Assembly (NCBI GenBank): GCA_024516155.1
Contig: JAJJXM010000028.1
Span: 1 to 64,000 of the forward strand
DNA length: 64,000 bases
Direction of reading: 5' to 3'
Source: Pyronema omphalodes
Taxonomy: Eukaryota > Ascomycota > Pezizomycetes > Pezizales > Pyronemataceae
This document shows, piece after piece, positions 21,815-30,972 of the stretch (the first letter of the stretch is position 1; each line of letters opens with the position of its first letter). The notes under the pieces are model-generated. The model saw nothing but the letters and a program-made list of their open reading frames with translations. It ran no database searches and was not told the origin of the DNA. A program made the position numbers and the translations under genes.

Positions 21815-24800
21815 AGTCCTCTAGGGAGGCGTCACCCGAGGAGGAAATGAATACAGACGCATTAATTCGGAAATGTGCGGGAACAAAAAGAACATCAACG
21901 GACAGCCTTGAGTCGACCAGGACTAAGAGTCGACGATCGGACAACGGAGATACAATTCCAGGAACTGAGGAATTGGCACCTACTCCTCCTCACCATGGAC
22001 CGAGACCAATAATCAATATGGTTCTCAATTGGTCCAAGAATCAACAACGCACAGTAAGAGTCCTCTTGGATACAGGCTCAACAGCTGCCCTCCTGGACAA
22101 AGCCTTTGTCCAAAAATACAAAATCCCAACCGTCAAAAGAGACACCCCACTCCAAATTCGCAACTTCAACAATGAAATAGTTGCTGGAGCAGGAGTATTC
22201 TTTACGGTTCCATTTTTACTGCAGCATAAGCAACACTTTGCTGCAGAATCATTTGAAGTCGCTCCGTTAGATAGTGACTGCGATGCTATCCTTCCATATT
22301 GGTGGATGGCACAACATCAGCCCTGCAACCTCTGGGGAGATCAAAACCAGATCTCATTTACCTCCTCACGTTCCAAAGAGAAATGCACCAAGGCGCAAGC
22401 CAGTGCCTTCTCCCTTCAGGTCGACAAACATGTACTCGACCACCCAGAGGCCTTAATCTTAGGCCATATCTCATCTGTATCCACCACAGAAGAACTATCA
22501 GAGGCACTTCAACAAGTCCCTGAGAAATTTCGTGGTTGGATCAATATTATGACAAAGGAAGCAGCAGATAGGCTTCCTGAACACAAACCATACGACCATG
22601 CAATTGACCTAAAAGAAGGAGAGACACCTCCTTGGGGTCCCGTCTACGCTCTTAATGAAGTAGAGCTTGAGACACTTAGAGAATGGTTGAAAGACATGCT
22701 GCGTACTGGAAAAATCAGACCCTCCAAGTCACCAGCAGCAGCTCCTATTCTCTTCGTCCCAAAGGCCCATGGCAGAGGTCTGAGGTTATGTGTTGACTAT
22801 CGGGGCATAAACAAAATAACAATTGCCAACCGATACCCGCTCCCACTCATGTCAGAATTACAGGACAGAGTCAGAGGAGCTAAAGTATTCACGAAGATGG
22901 ATCTGAAGAATGGATACCATCTAATAAGGATAAAAGAAGGAGATGAATGGAAAACGGCTTTCAGGTGTCGTTATGGATTATATGAATTTTTGGTTATGCC
23001 TTTTGGGTTGAGCAATGCTCCAGCCACATTCCAAGATATGCTGAATCATATCTTTAGGGATATGTTGGATCAGGGAGTTATTGCATATATTGATGATGTA
23101 CTCATCTATGCGGAGACGGAAGAAAAGCATGATGAGTTGGTTAAAGAAGTATTGAAAAGGTTGGAAGAAAATGGGTTGGTTATATCGCCGGAAAAATGTG
23201 TCTGGGGACAAAGGAAAGTGGAATTTCTGGGATATATAATAAGTGAAAACGGGATTGAAATGGCTAAGGACAAGGTGGAAACAGTCCTTATATGGGAACC
23301 CCCAAAGTCCTTGAAGGAAGTGCAAGGCTTTCTTGGATTCGCTAACTTCTATCGGAGATTCATTAAGGACTTCTCAAGAATATGTCGTCCTCTTACAGAA
23401 TCAACGAAAGGCGATCCAAAGGAATGGGAATGGACTGTTGCTATGGAATTAGCATTTGACGAGTTGAAGAATCGATTTACAACAGCACCGATCTTGTGTC
23501 ATTTTGATCCAAGAAAGGTTTGTGTAGTCGAGACAGATGCTTTTGATTTTGCTTTAGGCGCAGTTCTGTCCCAGAAAGGGGATGATGGAAAGTTGCATCC
23601 AATTGCTTTCCATTCAAGAAAATTCACTCCTGCTGAAATTAATTATGAGATTCACGACAAAGAGCTATTAGCTATTGTTGACTCATTTAAAGTATGGAGA
23701 AGATATCTTGAAGGAGCAATGTACACTGTGGAGGTTTACAGCGACCACCAAAACCTTGAATATTTTACAACAACAAAAGTACTCAATCGACGTCAAGCTA
23801 GATGGGCTCAAGAGTCTGCTGGCGTTGACTTCAAAATTTATTACAGACCTGGGGTGAAGAATGGGAAACCTGATGCTTTATCTAGGCGTCCGGAGTTCCG
23901 CCCTGAAAAGGGGGGAGGTGAAGATCAGCCGATTACGACGATCCTGCATCAAAGCCATTTTGCATCGATTTCGTCAATCAGCACTGCTGGAGAAGGAACT
24001 TCTTTTATCATTTCTTCAGCACGTCTTTCCTCTATTCCCTTAGTTAAATGGTCGGCAGGATTTTTGAAGATGGTTAAGGAAGCTGGAAAACTGGATCAGA
24101 TTTACGTGGAGGCAACAAAGAAAATCAAAGAACCACTGACGATAGAAGATGGCATTCTCTATCGAAAAGAAAAACTATGGGTACCAAGGGATTTGGTAAA
24201 TACAGTTCTTGAATCCGAACATGACTCTAAGATTGCAGGTCACTTTGGACAAGACAAAACTATTGAATTAATTCGAAGGAACTTCTGGTGGCCGAAGATG
24301 GAAGAAGGAATAATCAATTATGTTAAGAGTTGTATGGAATGTCAAAGGGACAAAAAGGCGCGGCACCTGACGTATGGATTACTTCAACCTTTGGAATTAC
24401 CCTATGCCCCATGGCAATCAATCGCCATGGACTTTATTACAGACCTACCGGAATCAAATGGATGTGATCAACTCTGGGTAGTAGTTGATCGATTTTCGAA
24501 GATGGCCCACTTTATACCACTGCAAAAGGATGGCAAGACAACTGCAGACCTTGTCCGGATCTTTGCTAAAGAAATATGGAAGTTACATGGGCTGCCAACA
24601 GATATTGTTTCGGATAGGGACTCCAGGTTCACAAGTACGACCTGGAAAGCATTTCTTGGGACACTAGCGATCAAGCCTAGAATGTCCACGGCTTTCCACC
24701 CTCAAACTGATGGACAGACGGAACGACTAAACCAGACAATTGAAGCTTACCTCCGCTCTTTTGTCAATCATGAGATGGACGATTGGGTTGACTTGTTGCC

Positions 24801-25506
24801 AATGGCAGAGTTTGCCTACAACAACTCAGTGACCACCGCTACAGGACTTTCACCTTTCTATGCGAATTACGGTTACAACCCCATTGCCAGCAACCCGACT
24901 GCAACTGCTGTGCGAAACCCTGCCAGCAAAGCATACGCCCACTGGATGCATACTGTGCACGAAGGAGCAAAGATATCCTTACAGAAAGCACAAGAAAGAA
25001 TGAAGAAGTATGCAGACCTACAACGAAAGGAGGCCCCTACTTACCAAGTTGGAGACTTGGTTATGCTTGATGGACGACATATTAAAACACGACGACCATC
25101 ACACAAATTGGATCATAAACTACATGGTCCATTTCAAGTCGAAAAAGTCATATCCCCGACAGCAATCCGTCTCACTCTACCACGCAAATGGAAGATTCAT
25201 AATGTCTTTCATATTTCCCTACTTGAGCCTTTCCACACCGGTACAAGAGCTCCACCAGACCCAAATAAAATTCTTAGGGAAGCAGACGATGTTGAAGGAA
25301 GCGAGGAGTACGACATTGATGAAATCATGAGCAGTTATAAATCAGGAAACAGAGTACTTTACCTCATTAAATGGCTTGGGTGGCCCAACAAGAAAGATTG
25401 GACGGCGGAACCCTTCGACAAGTTTTCAGTAGGAGGTCAGGAAAAGCTAAGAGAATTCCATCTCAAGCATCCTGATTCTCCGAGGGACTACCGACTCAAG
25501 GATTAA
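21772..25506 (+). CDS. pol: pol of gypsy D1: PR-RT-RNase H-IN-chromodomain (1244 aa)
   Basis: Uninterrupted. Counting from ATG 21772: protease LLDTGSTAAL with Asp at 100; RT CVDYRGINKI, MPFGLSNAPATFQ and YIDD at about 439-442; RNase H VETDAFDFALG; integrase zinc region (FWWPKMEEG, CMECQ), catalytic MDFITDLP, IVSDRDSRF and FHPQTDGQTERLN; C-terminal chromodomain (YDIDEIMSSYKSGNRVLYLI, KWLGWPNKKDWTAEP), expected to guide integration to marked chromatin. It lies -1 to gag, and the true N-terminus is probably a Gag-Pol fusion rather than this ATG. The region around the gag stop lacks a standard heptamer. Confidence 0.95.
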   Translation: MGIGGRPKYGIGFLKSSREASPEEEMNTDALIRKCAGTKRTSTDSLESTRTKSRRSDNGDTIPGTEELAPTPPHHGPRPIINMVLNWSKNQQRTVRVLLDTGSTAALLDKAFVQKYKIPTVKRDTPLQIRNFNNEIVAGAGVFFTVPFLLQHKQHFAAESFEVAPLDSDCDAILPYWWMAQHQPCNLWGDQNQISFTSSRSKEKCTKAQASAFSLQVDKHVLDHPEALILGHISSVSTTEELSEALQQVPEKFRGWINIMTKEAADRLPEHKPYDHAIDLKEGETPPWGPVYALNEVELETLREWLKDMLRTGKIRPSKSPAAAPILFVPKAHGRGLRLCVDYRGINKITIANRYPLPLMSELQDRVRGAKVFTKMDLKNGYHLIRIKEGDEWKTAFRCRYGLYEFLVMPFGLSNAPATFQDMLNHIFRDMLDQGVIAYIDDVLIYAETEEKHDELVKEVLKRLEENGLVISPEKCVWGQRKVEFLGYIISENGIEMAKDKVETVLIWEPPKSLKEVQGFLGFANFYRRFIKDFSRICRPLTESTKGDPKEWEWTVAMELAFDELKNRFTTAPILCHFDPRKVCVVETDAFDFALGAVLSQKGDDGKLHPIAFHSRKFTPAEINYEIHDKELLAIVDSFKVWRRYLEGAMYTVEVYSDHQNLEYFTTTKVLNRRQARWAQESAGVDFKIYYRPGVKNGKPDALSRRPEFRPEKGGGEDQPITTILHQSHFASISSISTAGEGTSFIISSARLSSIPLVKWSAGFLKMVKEAGKLDQIYVEATKKIKEPLTIEDGILYRKEKLWVPRDLVNTVLESEHDSKIAGHFGQDKTIELIRRNFWWPKMEEGIINYVKSCMECQRDKKARHLTYGLLQPLELPYAPWQSIAMDFITDLPESNGCDQLWVVVDRFSKMAHFIPLQKDGKTTADLVRIFAKEIWKLHGLPTDIVSDRDSRFTSTTWKAFLGTLAIKPRMSTAFHPQTDGQTERLNQTIEAYLRSFVNHEMDDWVDLLPMAEFAYNNSVTTATGLSPFYANYGYNPIASNPTATAVRNPASKAYAHWMHTVHEGAKISLQKAQERMKKYADLQRKEAPTYQVGDLVMLDGRHIKTRRPSHKLDHKLHGPFQVEKVISPTAIRLTLPRKWKIHNVFHISLLEPFHTGTRAPPDPNKILREADDVEGSEEYDIDEIMSSYKSGNRVLYLIKWLGWPNKKDWTAEPFDKFSVGGQEKLREFHLKHPDSPRDYRLKD

Positions 25507-25676
25507 GGCTTAATGTTTTTCCCACGAGGTTTTCATTAGGTCGAGTTGGTAGTAGGATGTAGGGGCTGGAGGACTACATCTATAATTGATCACTTAATCA
25601 CTTGGCTGCGGCGAGGTGCGATCACAGAATGATGAACTACGAGCTTCGGGACGAAGCTTGAACAGGGGGGAGGTGG

Positions 25677-27061
25677 TGTCACACCCTATAATGTGTGAAG
25701 ATAGAATTGGTATCATATATAACGCTATGGAGAATATGGCAAACTCGACAGGAGAATGAATAATTAAGTTAGCATCCCGGGCCGGAACCCCCAGAGGAGC
25801 TCCGGCTAGCCACGTCACGTGATTCGTGACTTTCCGATAGGACCTCACGAGGATCCCGGCCCGAGGCGTCGAAACTATTATTCACTGTCAGTTTGGCAGG
25901 ACTCAGGACGGAGAAGGGGAGAGGAACACTTACCTCAAGGGTGTCGACTTACCCTTGAGACAACTACGAACGACGCTGATGGAGAACGAAGAAGACGACG
26001 ATAGATCACCTCCTTATACCTGAAGACAGTTCGGCAATACACGGCTACGATAGGGGCTGCATAGGAACAGAGGATTCCAGGAAGATGCAGATGCGGCGCA
26101 AGGGTGTCATCCGGTGTTACTAGTTGGGTGAACAGTCGGGCGAGAGATAAGGCAGAGTCTAGTCAGCAAACAGGAGTGGACTGCAGGACAAGGGTCAACA
26201 GTGCATCAGCATGAGACGACGTCCAGCAGGGAACCCCACTCAGGAAACCTGTTTGATGAAACTGATATGACGCGTCCTTGGGCCTAGAGCTGCCAACTTG
26301 GAAACAATACGGCGTTTGCATCCACACCAGGGTGTGGCTGCGCGCAAGTGCGCGCAGGTGGGGCACATATGACATCACACAGGAATGTGACGGGGCAGTG
26401 CGCTCCGGTAGGGCATGGTATGCCTTATGATGTCAGAGACCTCTACTTGCAATCGAGATTCTCTAGGGAGATCTATGATGGCGCGACTCATACGATAAAT
26501 GACTCATGCGTCTTTATCACAAGAGTTCATGCATGATGCAGTCAGACGGAGTTGCCCTCCGGTGTGACTCATAACCCCAGCACCTTATTGGAAGCTGTGG
26601 TAGTACGGTGAGCTATTTCAAGGATTAATCGGACCAGGGCGAGCATAATGCAAGTGAGCAATTAATTTGATTGCGCGCTTAGTATGATGCAAGCCTCAGC
26701 AGATGCGTCTCAGCTTTGACCCATGTCTTATCTCCTAAGCTCAGTTTGGCAGTTGGTTCCCCAAGGAAGGCTGGGCGAACTTGTAGACGCAAGTCTATAA
26801 AAGACCCTATGTCTTCCCTCTGTCTCCTCCATCATCAACCATTGATCCTACACGCGACGATACCACATCTACACCAACGAATACCTCCGAAGACAACCCT
26901 TAAGTTTATTCGGCCTGTGATCGGTTAATTCTCTTCCTAGCTTATCTTTGGAATAAGTTCTATTAGTTCTTGAGAACGAAGTGTCTGTCTTCGCCAGGAC
27001 AGAATACTTGAGATACAACCGGAAAAGCCTCTGCATAGCTAGGACTGTGCCCAGGTTCACA
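25677..27061 (+). repeat. 3' LTR of D1 (1385 bp)
   Basis: Same ends and length as the 5' LTR, followed by the CCGGG target duplicate at 27062-27066. Confidence 0.93.
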
Positions 27062-27157
27062 CCGGGCTCCTCCCTTTCCTCCTCCCTTCCCCTCCCATTT
27101 TTTACCATTTTCCCTCCTTTATTTCCTCCACAAAGCAAAAACAAAACCAAAGCAAAG

Positions 27158-28612
27158 TTAAACAGCCGCCGGGCCACCCGCGCCCCCACTCTCCTCTCCT
27201 CTCTCACCTCCTCCGCCGGTGTCTCCTGACTCTTTGCCCTTTGAGACGCCCGGGCCTGCCCTGCCCCTCTTCTCCTCCCCTCTCTCCCCTTCTCCTTCCT
27301 TCTTCCTCAGCCTCCTTGCTGCTCCCCCTCGCCTCTCTCCCCTTCTTGTCGGTGGTGTTGTCAGTCCAAGATTGCCATTCCCAAGCACAATCTGGACGTT
27401 GATGCCTCCGCTCTTGACAACTTCTGCCCAAGTCTTCTTTGCAGAGGAGGTTGTCGTTCTGGGTTGGTGGGTATTCTTTCCCCGTCCACCATTCTTTGTT
27501 GTAGGGGTCTTGCTGGGTGGCGCTGCCGTAGGTGTCGTCTCCTTCGCTTTCTGCTTCTTCCTCAGTGTAGCCTTCGCCTCCACAGTCCTCCATCCGTTCG
27601 TCTCAGCAGGGGCAGTGCTTGGGGCGTCGGGTAGAGGTGTGTCCTGAGCAGATGAACTGTCAGGGTGAGGTTCCGGTGTCGCATCGGTTGACGTGATCGC
27701 GAGGAGAGGTAGGGGGGACATAGGCTTGAGGGCATCAAGCTTGTCCTGGGCGGCGGTAGTCGCATGTTTCGAGTGCATCAGGCTTCGCACTGGTGATGCC
27801 GTTCTCGGTTTGTGGTTCACCGGTCTTCTGTTTGTCCGTGGGGTGGGTTCGGTGTTCTGGTCGCTTCCCCTTCGCTTTCTCTTGCCAGGAGGGTTGCGAA
27901 CAGCGTCTAGGACATCCTGAATGTCATGTTGGACGACGGACAGTTGCATAGTCATCTCTTCCATCGCTGAGGAAGAGGCCGTAAGGTTCGGTGAGGGGGG
28001 CGCCGAAATGACTTGTTGCTGTTCGTCGATTTTCTTCGTCAGGGCGTCCACAGCAGCCTTGAGAGCTGCTGTTTCTGCCTGTGTAGAGTCGTATGCTCCG
28101 CGCAGCTTCGTGTTCTCGCCGGTCAGAATGTCGAATGTCGTCATCATGACGTCGAATCTGTGGCACATCTCATCGCTGTTGTTGCGTATGGCGTCATCGA
28201 GGGTATTGAAGCGTCGCTGTGTGTCCTGGTGGATCTGTTGTATCCCCATCAAGCTGGCTCCAGTGAATTCGGCGTAGTTGTCTATAAACAGTTGATCTAG
28301 GGTGGCATAGTTGTCGTCAACTGCGACTGCCTCCTTAATTGCAGATACCATCTTGCGACGGTAGTTACTAAACCGGCTGCGTTCAGTTGTCGCCTGTTGC
28401 TGCTGTGTTGAAGCCGAAGGAACTGGTGATCGTGCCAAGACCACGCTCTGGAAGGGTTTTCCAGCGAAGTTTCCATCAACTTCATCAACTTTTCCATCTC
28501 TTCCATCCAGAGTAGGAGTAGATCCATCATGAGGAAGGTCGGCTAGAATATTGTACGCGTTTTCGGACCGTTTCGATGGTCGGGCGTTGTTCTGTAGTTG
28601 TTTTGGCGACAT
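27158..28612 (-). CDS. ORF1-like protein of N2 (484 aa)
   Basis: Starts at ATG 28612 (MSPKQLQNNARPS). Same architecture and same central cassette as N1, with scattered substitutions and the reading frame intact, so N1 and N2 are sister copies. D1 sits in the 3' UTR and does not touch the ORF. Function inferred only by analogy to LINE ORF1 proteins. Confidence 0.65.
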   Translation of the reverse strand: MSPKQLQNNARPSKRSENAYNILADLPHDGSTPTLDGRDGKVDEVDGNFAGKPFQSVVLARSPVPSASTQQQQATTERSRFSNYRRKMVSAIKEAVAVDDNYATLDQLFIDNYAEFTGASLMGIQQIHQDTQRRFNTLDDAIRNNSDEMCHRFDVMMTTFDILTGENTKLRGAYDSTQAETAALKAAVDALTKKIDEQQQVISAPPSPNLTASSSAMEEMTMQLSVVQHDIQDVLDAVRNPPGKRKRRGSDQNTEPTPRTNRRPVNHKPRTASPVRSLMHSKHATTAAQDKLDALKPMSPLPLLAITSTDATPEPHPDSSSAQDTPLPDAPSTAPAETNGWRTVEAKATLRKKQKAKETTPTAAPPSKTPTTKNGGRGKNTHQPRTTTSSAKKTWAEVVKSGGINVQIVLGNGNLGLTTPPTRRGERRGGAARRLRKKEGEGERGEEKRGRAGPGVSKGKESGDTGGGGERGEESGGAGGPAAV

Positions 28613-28824
28613 TTCGTAAGGTGGGGTAAGCCAAAACTCGTGAAAACTCTGATTTTGCGACAAAAGTCAACAAAAACAACGTAGAATTCCCTGAAAATTC
28701 AGAGAATAACGTAATAGAGTGCTGCGAATCCGAATCCGATGAGAAAATTGGGGGTTTCGGTGCTTGTTGTTCAGAATGCAGGGGGGGGGGGTCGCCGTTG
28801 CCGTGTGGTGTGTTGAGGTTTTGT

Positions 28825-28987
28825 TTGCTGCCAATGCATTGTAATTATACATGGGCGGCCATCTCGGTGTCTTTGTCGCTGGGGTTTGTGGTGGCGGGGG
28901 CGTCTTGCTGTGATGCTGCCCAAGCTTCGCGGAGGATGCAGACTCGGGTTGGCCATTGCTTGCTGAATCCGGGGTGGTCGTGTTCAG
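28825..28987 (-). pseudogene. LINE L2: ORF1 end overlapping ORF2 start
   Basis: Minus-strand ORF1 tail reads EHDHPGFSKQWPTRVCILRE and ends EMAAHV with TAA at 28845-28847. ORF2 starts at ATG 28852 (MYNYNALAA), so the two overlap by 8 bases (28845-28852), suggesting termination-reinitiation. ORF2 continues across N2 into TVRIISHNM at 17852. Confidence 0.75.
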
Positions 28988-30972
28988 TATTTATTTATTT
29001 ATTTATTTATTTTTTTATTCATACACGCATCCAACAGTAAGGTTATGGCGGAATCTACATATTAAATACAATGTTAAGAACCTGGGGGTGATGCCAGGTC
29101 ACCACTGGGTAAGCCCCAGAGCTGTCAATGAGGGTGTGATTGTAGTCTCCCAAGTCTCGCCATGCAGTTTTTCATCTAGCGTCGTCAGATCCAAGGAGCC
29201 CTGTGCGCTCGGAGGCCACCTCGCCGGGTCGATCCCCCAGTTCCTCCACCCTTCCCCTCCCATTTTTAACCATTTTTCCGCCTTTATTTCCTCCACAAAG
29301 CAAAAACAAAACCAAAGCAAAGTTAAACAGCCGCCGGGCCTCCTGCGCCCCCACTCTCCTCTCCTCTCTCAACTCCTCCGCTGGTGTCTCCTGACTCTTT
29401 GCCCTTTGAGACACCCGGGCCAGCCCTGCCCCTCTTCTCCTCCCCTCTCTCCCCTTCTCCCTCCTTCTTCCTCAGCCTTCTTGCTGCTCCGCCTCGCCTC
29501 TCTCCCCGTCTTGTCGGTGGTGTCGTAAGTCCAAGATTGCCATTCCCAAGCACAATCTGGACGTTGATGCCTCCGCTCTTGACGACCTCTGCCCAAGTCT
29601 TCTTTGCGGAGGGGGTTGTCTGTCTAGGTTGGTGGGTATTCTTTCCCCTTCCACCATTCTCTGTTGTATGGGTCTGTTTGGGTATCGCTGCCTTAGATGT
29701 CGTCTCCTTCGCTTTCATCTTCTTCTTCTGTGTAGCCTTCGCCTCCACAGTCTTCCATCCGTTGGTCTCAGCAGGGGCAGTGCTTGGGGCGTCGGGTAGA
29801 GGTGTGTCCTGAGCAGATGAACTGTCAGGGTGAGGTTCCGGTGTCGCTTCGGTCGATGTTATTGCGAGGAGAGGTAGGGGGGACGTAAGCTTGAGGGCAT
29901 CAATCTTGTCCTGGGCGGTGGTAGTCGCATGTTCCGAGTGCATCAGGCTTCGCACCGGTGATGTCGCTCTCGGTTTATGGTTCACCGGTCTTCTGTTTGT
30001 CGGTGAGGTGGGTTCGGTGTTCTGGTCGCTTCCCCTTCGCTTTCTCTTGCCAGGAGGGTTGCGAACAGCGTCCAGGACATCCTGAATGTCATGTTGCGCG
30101 ATGGACAGTTGCATAGTCATCTCTTCCATTGCTGAGGAAGTGGCCGTGAGGTTCGGTGAGGGGGGCGCCGAAATGACTTGTTGCTGTTCGTCGATTTTCT
30201 TTGTCAGGGCGGCCACAGCAGCCTTGAGAGCTGCTGTTTCTGCCTGTGTAGGGCCGTATGCTGCGCGCAGCGTCGGATTTTCGCCGTGCAGGTCATTGAG
30301 TTTCGCCAGAACTGCGTCAAACCTGTCGTTGATGTGGTCGCTTATGTCGTACATCTTCTCTTCGACTGTGTCGAAGCGGCGGTGAGTCTCTTTGTTGTCC
30401 TGGTTCACACCTAACAAGGTGAGGGCACTGATCCGTGAGTGGTTCATTTGCAATGCTCTGTCCAGGCGCGCTTCATCGCATGCTCCATATTCTTCAAGGA
30501 TGAACTGGATCATTTCGCGGTGCCACATATACAGCGATCGGGTAGTCGTCGCTTGTTGCTGGTCTTGTGAAGCCAGAGGAACTGGTGATCCTGCCAAGAC
30601 CACGCTCTGGCGGGGTTCTCCAGCACAGTTTCCATCAACTTCATCAACTATTCCATCTCTTCCATCAAAAGTAGAGTTAGATCCATCATGAGGAAGGTTG
30701 GCTAGCACATTGTACGCGTTTTCGGACCGTTTCGATCGTTGGGCGTTGTTCTGTCGTTGTTTTGGCGACATTTCGTGAGGTGGGGTGAGCCAAAACTCGT
30801 GAAAACTCTGATTTTGCGACAAAAGTCAACAACAACGACGTGGAATTCCCTGAAAATTCAGAGAATAACGTAACAGAGTGCTGCGAATCTGAATCCGATG
30901 AGAAAACTGGGGGTTTCGGTGCTCGGTGTTGAGAATGCAGGGGGGGAGTCGCCATTGCCGTGTGGTGTTGTT
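28988..30972 (-). mobile_element. N3: ORF1-only non-LTR element with a different 3' end
   Basis: Minus-strand element with the same 5' leader and ORF plan as N1, but its distal 3' UTR (28988 to about 29220) is unrelated to N1/N2 and ends in (TTTA)n on the plus strand. No target duplication is seen: the left flank is L2 and the right flank is the start of L3 ORF1. Confidence 0.75.
29323..30771 (-). CDS. ORF1-like protein of N3 (482 aa), alternative central cassette
   Basis: Starts at ATG 30771. The N-terminus and the coiled-coil to C-terminus regions match N1/N2, but the middle (MWHREMIQFILEEYGACDEA to DRFDAVLAKLNDLHGEN) differs and matches N5. Frame intact. Family function unknown. Confidence 0.62.
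   Translation of the reverse strand: MSPKQRQNNAQRSKRSENAYNVLANLPHDGSNSTFDGRDGIVDEVDGNCAGEPRQSVVLAGSPVPLASQDQQQATTTRSLYMWHREMIQFILEEYGACDEARLDRALQMNHSRISALTLLGVNQDNKETHRRFDTVEEKMYDISDHINDRFDAVLAKLNDLHGENPTLRAAYGPTQAETAALKAAVAALTKKIDEQQQVISAPPSPNLTATSSAMEEMTMQLSIAQHDIQDVLDAVRNPPGKRKRRGSDQNTEPTSPTNRRPVNHKPRATSPVRSLMHSEHATTTAQDKIDALKLTSPLPLLAITSTEATPEPHPDSSSAQDTPLPDAPSTAPAETNGWKTVEAKATQKKKMKAKETTSKAAIPKQTHTTENGGRGKNTHQPRQTTPSAKKTWAEVVKSGGINVQIVLGNGNLGLTTPPTRRGERRGGAARRLRKKEGEGERGEEKRGRAGPGVSKGKESGDTSGGVERGEESGGAGGPAAV

Larger units (their letters stand above)
18109..27061 (+). mobile_element. Ty3/gypsy chromodomain retrotransposon D1, nearly intact
   Basis: 8953 bp, LTRs of 1385 bp at 18109-19493 and 25677-27061. 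Target-site duplication CCGGG at 18104-18108 and 27062-27066, within the 3' UTR of N2. The leader 19494-19620 shows no primer-binding site I can name. Bases 25507-25676 are 3' UTR, ending in a GGGGGGAGGTGG polypurine tract. Only one disabling change is seen, an extra A in gag. Element E belongs to the same family. Confidence 0.95.
17866..28824 (-). mobile_element. N2: ORF1-only non-LTR element, split by D1
   Basis: 3' tail and UTR at 17866-18108 and the remainder at 27062-28824, interrupted by gypsy D1. TTGCTGCCAATGC at 17853-17865 and 28825-28837 is a 13-bp target-site duplication in L2 at the start of ORF2. The 3' UTR is nearly identical to that of N1. Confidence 0.85.
14191..28987 (-). mobile_element. 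Tad-like LINE L2, split by N1 and N2
   Basis: Pieces are collinear on the minus strand: end of ORF1 and start of ORF2 (28825-28987), endonuclease (17107-17865), then endonuclease-RT linker and N-terminal RT (14191-15114). N1 (15112-17106) and N2 (17866-28824) separate them, each with a target-site duplication that rejoins L2 in frame. L2 is cut at 28987 by N3 and at 14190 by the 5' end of L1. Confidence 0.85.
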
